64,000 nucleotides of DNA from Bacteroidetes bacterium HGW-Bacteroidetes-8 (GTDB taxonomy: Bacteria; Bacteroidota; Bacteroidia; Bacteroidales; UBA932): NCBI GenBank assembly GCA_002840895.1, contig PHCZ01000003.1, forward strand, positions 62,001-126,000. Reading direction: 5' to 3'. The position numbers were made by a program, and so were the translations under genes. How positions within the stretch are numbered: the stretch's first letter is position 1; every line of letters starts with the position of its first letter. The notes beneath the pieces are model-generated. The model made no database searches. It was given only the letters and a program-made list of their open reading frames with translations, and had not been told where the DNA came from. Shown piece after piece: positions 61,924-64,000 of this stretch.

Positions 61924-63618
61924 TTATTCTTTTACTTTTAGTCTTGTGCCGGCATCCTCTTTAACGGCTCTTTTCCATCTCTCGCTGTAGCCCGGTTGGC
62001 TTGGAGATGCCGGAATACCTTTGCCACTTCCGTTATCCATAAAACATCCGGGTGAATTCTCCTTCTTGACGTTTCCGTCTATAAATTTCACCAGCAGATA
62101 CCTATCGAGGTCAACCCAGTTGTTAAATAGTTGTTGAGCAGTGTTAACCGAGAAGTCGGTAAGGAATTCACGTGCCTTTGCAGGAGAGTCCTTATGGATT
62201 GCAAGGGCAGTAGCATCAATTGCAGGAACAGTCTCAAGAGCGGTTAGTTCGTGTTTGTCAGCAGCCTTTTTTACTTCCGGGGCTATGAGGTCGTATCTGA
62301 GGTATGCAAAATTTGTTACTCTGTTAAAGATCCAGAATGCAGCTGTTGGAGAGTAGGTTGTCATATTGCCGTTTCCTACTCGGAAGCACTCAGGAACCCT
62401 TACAGATGATGAGTAGATTGGTGTTAAAGCAGATGTAGCAGCATCGTCAACCCCAAACCATAAAATACCGCCAATCTCATCGGGAAGCCAACTTCTGGCC
62501 TGACCAAGGAACCAGAAACCTGTCTGCTGGGTAGCAATAGCCCTTTCGTTTGTAAATTTCTCTCCGTCAACAGAGAACGACATCGGCCTCCATCTGTATG
62601 GCAGAGCGTGGCCGCCGGATCCGATATCCTTAGTCATATCCAACTCTGTACCCTCATAATGGTCGCGCATAACATCTGCAAGCATCTTAACTGAAACCTT
62701 CTCCTTAGGTTTAACATAGAGAGGCATTCTGTTCTTTGCATTGTGACCCATTGCATAGTCCAGATAGTCGGTGTATGGTTTATCTCCAATAAAACCTCCA
62801 CCAAGGATGTTAAATGCAGACCATACTCTGGCCTCACAACCCCTCATCCCTCCAAAAGTGAGTGGAGCGTATGTGTCAGAAAAGCTGAAATCCTTATCTG
62901 TGCCTTTGTATAGACCATTTTCACGAGCAAAAGCGATTACATCTGGTGAGTATAGACAATTTTCAGGATCATTTTTAGGAAATGTTGTAATCCTGGCCTG
63001 GTTTGCGTGTGCAGAAATATATCCATCCGGTATTTTCATCGCTACCCATACCGCCCCTTTGTTTATGTTCTTTCCGTTAACCAGTTTTGTCCCCTTGCCA
63101 ATAAGCTCAAGAATCCACACCTCATCTTTGTCTGCAATTGAGAAAGACTCTCCGGAAGAGTAGTATCCATACTCCTTAACAAGATCTGTCATAACCTTGA
63201 TTGCCTCTCTGGCCGTTTTGGCCCTCTGAAGAGCTATATAGATGAGGGAGCCGTAGTCCATAATCCCTGTAGTATCTACCAGCTGATCCAGGCCACCGTA
63301 TGTTGTCTCACCGATTATAAGCTGGTGCTCGTTCATATTCCCTACCGTTGTATATGTTTTTGGAACCTGAGGAATCTCTCCGAGATACTTTCCTGTATCC
63401 CATTCGTAAATTTTTAACATTGTCCCGGGTGCAAAACTGGCCCCCTTTTTAAAATAGAGCTCTCCATAAAGCTGGTGTGAGTCTGCAGAGTAGGTAACCA
63501 TAACAGAGCCATCTTTTGAAGCCCCTTTTGTTACAAGAATGTTTGTGCAGGAATCTCCTCGGTTGGGAGCAGCCAAAATAATAACTGCCGTGAGAATAGT
63601 TGTTAAAATCTTTTTCAT
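61924..63618 (-). CDS. C69 family dipeptidase (peptidase U34)
   Basis: This 564-residue Ntn-hydrolase has a hydrophobic signal (about 1-22) directly followed by DSCTNILVTKGASKDG, where C24 is the expected N-terminal nucleophile after processing. VGNMNEHQLIIGETT, WILELIGKGTKL, and RGCEARVWSAFNI are family blocks. The enzyme is predicted to cut dipeptides in the periplasm, and would release amino acids together with the S9 peptidase nearby. An exact -7 box lies upstream on the minus strand. Confidence 0.93.
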   Translation of the reverse strand: MKKILTTILTAVIILAAPNRGDSCTNILVTKGASKDGSVMVTYSADSHQLYGELYFKKGASFAPGTMLKIYEWDTGKYLGEIPQVPKTYTTVGNMNEHQLIIGETTYGGLDQLVDTTGIMDYGSLIYIALQRAKTAREAIKVMTDLVKEYGYYSSGESFSIADKDEVWILELIGKGTKLVNGKNINKGAVWVAMKIPDGYISAHANQARITTFPKNDPENCLYSPDVIAFARENGLYKGTDKDFSFSDTYAPLTFGGMRGCEARVWSAFNILGGGFIGDKPYTDYLDYAMGHNAKNRMPLYVKPKEKVSVKMLADVMRDHYEGTELDMTKDIGSGGHALPYRWRPMSFSVDGEKFTNERAIATQQTGFWFLGQARSWLPDEIGGILWFGVDDAATSALTPIYSSSVRVPECFRVGNGNMTTYSPTAAFWIFNRVTNFAYLRYDLIAPEVKKAADKHELTALETVPAIDATALAIHKDSPAKAREFLTDFSVNTAQQLFNNWVDLDRYLLVKFIDGNVKKENSPGCFMDNGSGKGIPASPSQPGYSERWKRAVKEDAGTRLKVKE

Positions 63619-63678
63619 CCGTTAATGTTTTACAATTATCAATTAATCAATATATAAAGTATTCATAAGTGAATTTCA

Positions 63679-63686
63679 CAAATATA
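63679..63686 (-). promoter_or_regulatory. Putative -7 box of C69 dipeptidase gene
   Basis: The minus strand reads TATATTTG, an exact -7 match, 61 bases before the ATG at 63618. Confidence 0.4.
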
Positions 63687-63690
63687 ATAT

Positions 63691-63698
63691 TAATTTTG
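63691..63698 (+). promoter_or_regulatory. Putative -7 box of the terminal exported-protein gene
   Basis: TAATTTTG is an exact TAnnTTTG match, 18 bases before the ATG at 63716. It is back to back with the box of the divergent dipeptidase gene. Confidence 0.4.
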
Positions 63699-63715
63699 TT
63701 GAAAAATAATCTCAT

Positions 63716-64000
63716 ATGTTAAGGAACATCAGTATAGGCCTCACTATTTTTGCATCACTGTTATGTACATTTGCTATGGCCCAAAACCAGCCTCCGGAGA
63801 AGAAAAATCCCATTGAAATTGCTGCAGAACAGGCAGATAGACTACAGATAGACCTTAAGCTGGACCATCGTCAACTATTCCTTACAGACTCCGTCCTTCA
63901 GAAAAATATTGCAGGGGTTATGAATGAGTTTGAAGCAATGCAAAAGGCAGGAATGCAGAACTCAGAGAGCTACAGAGATGTTCAGCTTAAATGGGTTAGA
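63716..64000 (+). CDS. Hypothetical exported protein, 5' part
   Basis: An open frame from ATG 63716 runs off the window after 95 codons. The first 21 residues form a signal peptide ending about FAMA-Q. The mature part is charged and helical, with repeated EQADRLQIDLKLDHRQLFLTD and FEAMQKAGMQNSESY-type segments (split). It resembles small Bacteroidota periplasmic proteins of unknown function, loosely of the Spy/CpxP style. I do not recognise a specific family and give no function. Confidence 0.75.
   Translation, partial: MLRNISIGLTIFASLLCTFAMAQNQPPEKKNPIEIAAEQADRLQIDLKLDHRQLFLTDSVLQKNIAGVMNEFEAMQKAGMQNSESYRDVQLKWVR

Overview
The window looks like a piece of a Bacteroidales (phylum Bacteroidota) chromosome. 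This is inferred from the gene families (LruC-domain lipoproteins, nrfHA-ccsBA, short PabC, a Bacteroides-type O-antigen flippase) and from repeated exact matches to the Bacteroidota -7 promoter box TAnnTTTG (mostly TATATTTG or TATCTTTG) upstream of genes. Shine-Dalgarno sequences are weak. Family or genus cannot be fixed by eye. No tRNA, rRNA, CRISPR array, insertion sequence or phage gene was seen, and no gap between genes reaches 300 bases.

Layout. 1-2845 (+): methyl cycle (3' end of metH, metF, ahcY), followed without a clear break by three glycosyltransferases (2872-6086). 6073-8369: p-aminobenzoate synthesis (pabC-like and pabB on minus, divergent pabA). 8347-15216 (-): one efflux operon, TetR-TolC-HlyD-ABC-ABC-permease-permease, of the YbhGFSR type. 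15338-18996 (+): two lipoproteins with LruC domains. 19028-36137: a large surface-polysaccharide locus. It holds three tandem paralogous GT4 enzymes, an alpha-1,2-fucosyltransferase-like GT11, several GT2/GT4 enzymes, Wzx, Wzy, a chain-length protein with a degenerate kinase-like domain, a half-length TolC-like protein, an initiating sugar transferase with a pseudo-receiver domain, and a single-domain response regulator. 36330-40725: an exported-type endonuclease/exonuclease/phosphatase-fold protein, then ugd-uxs (UDP-glucuronate and UDP-xylose supply) with a receiver-histidine kinase. 40815-44283 (-): dsrC, a DsrM-like cytochrome b, a DsrK-like iron-sulfur protein and a cysteine-desulfurase-like enzyme, with no dsrAB in view. 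44412-46073 (+): formate-tetrahydrofolate ligase. 46082-52662 (-): complete-looking his operon G-D-(C+B fusion)-H-A-F-IE. 52899-56831 (-): nrfH-nrfA-ccsB-ccsA for nitrite ammonification with its own cytochrome c assembly. 56921-64000: S9 peptidase, glutaminase, lipoprotein serpin, C69 dipeptidase, and the start of a small exported protein.

The most notable regulatory find is upstream of hisG. A 29-codon leader peptide at 52827-52738 (minus) carries six histidines, four in a row. It is followed by a strong GNRA-loop terminator ending in a U tract and by a mutually exclusive antiterminator pairing. This is a classical ribosome-stalling attenuator, but in a bacteroidete. The second notable item is the HisC-IGPD fusion without a histidinol-phosphatase domain, and the third is the dsrC-dsrMK-like cluster outside a sulfate-reduction context.

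How the parts work together. The methyl cycle (metH, metF, ahcY), Fhs and pABA/folate genes all serve one-carbon metabolism. NrfHA with CcsBA, and DsrC with its MK-like membrane module, point to anaerobic respiration or thiol redox chemistry at the quinone pool. The polysaccharide locus, LruC lipoproteins, serpin and exported peptidases describe a cell investing heavily in its surface.
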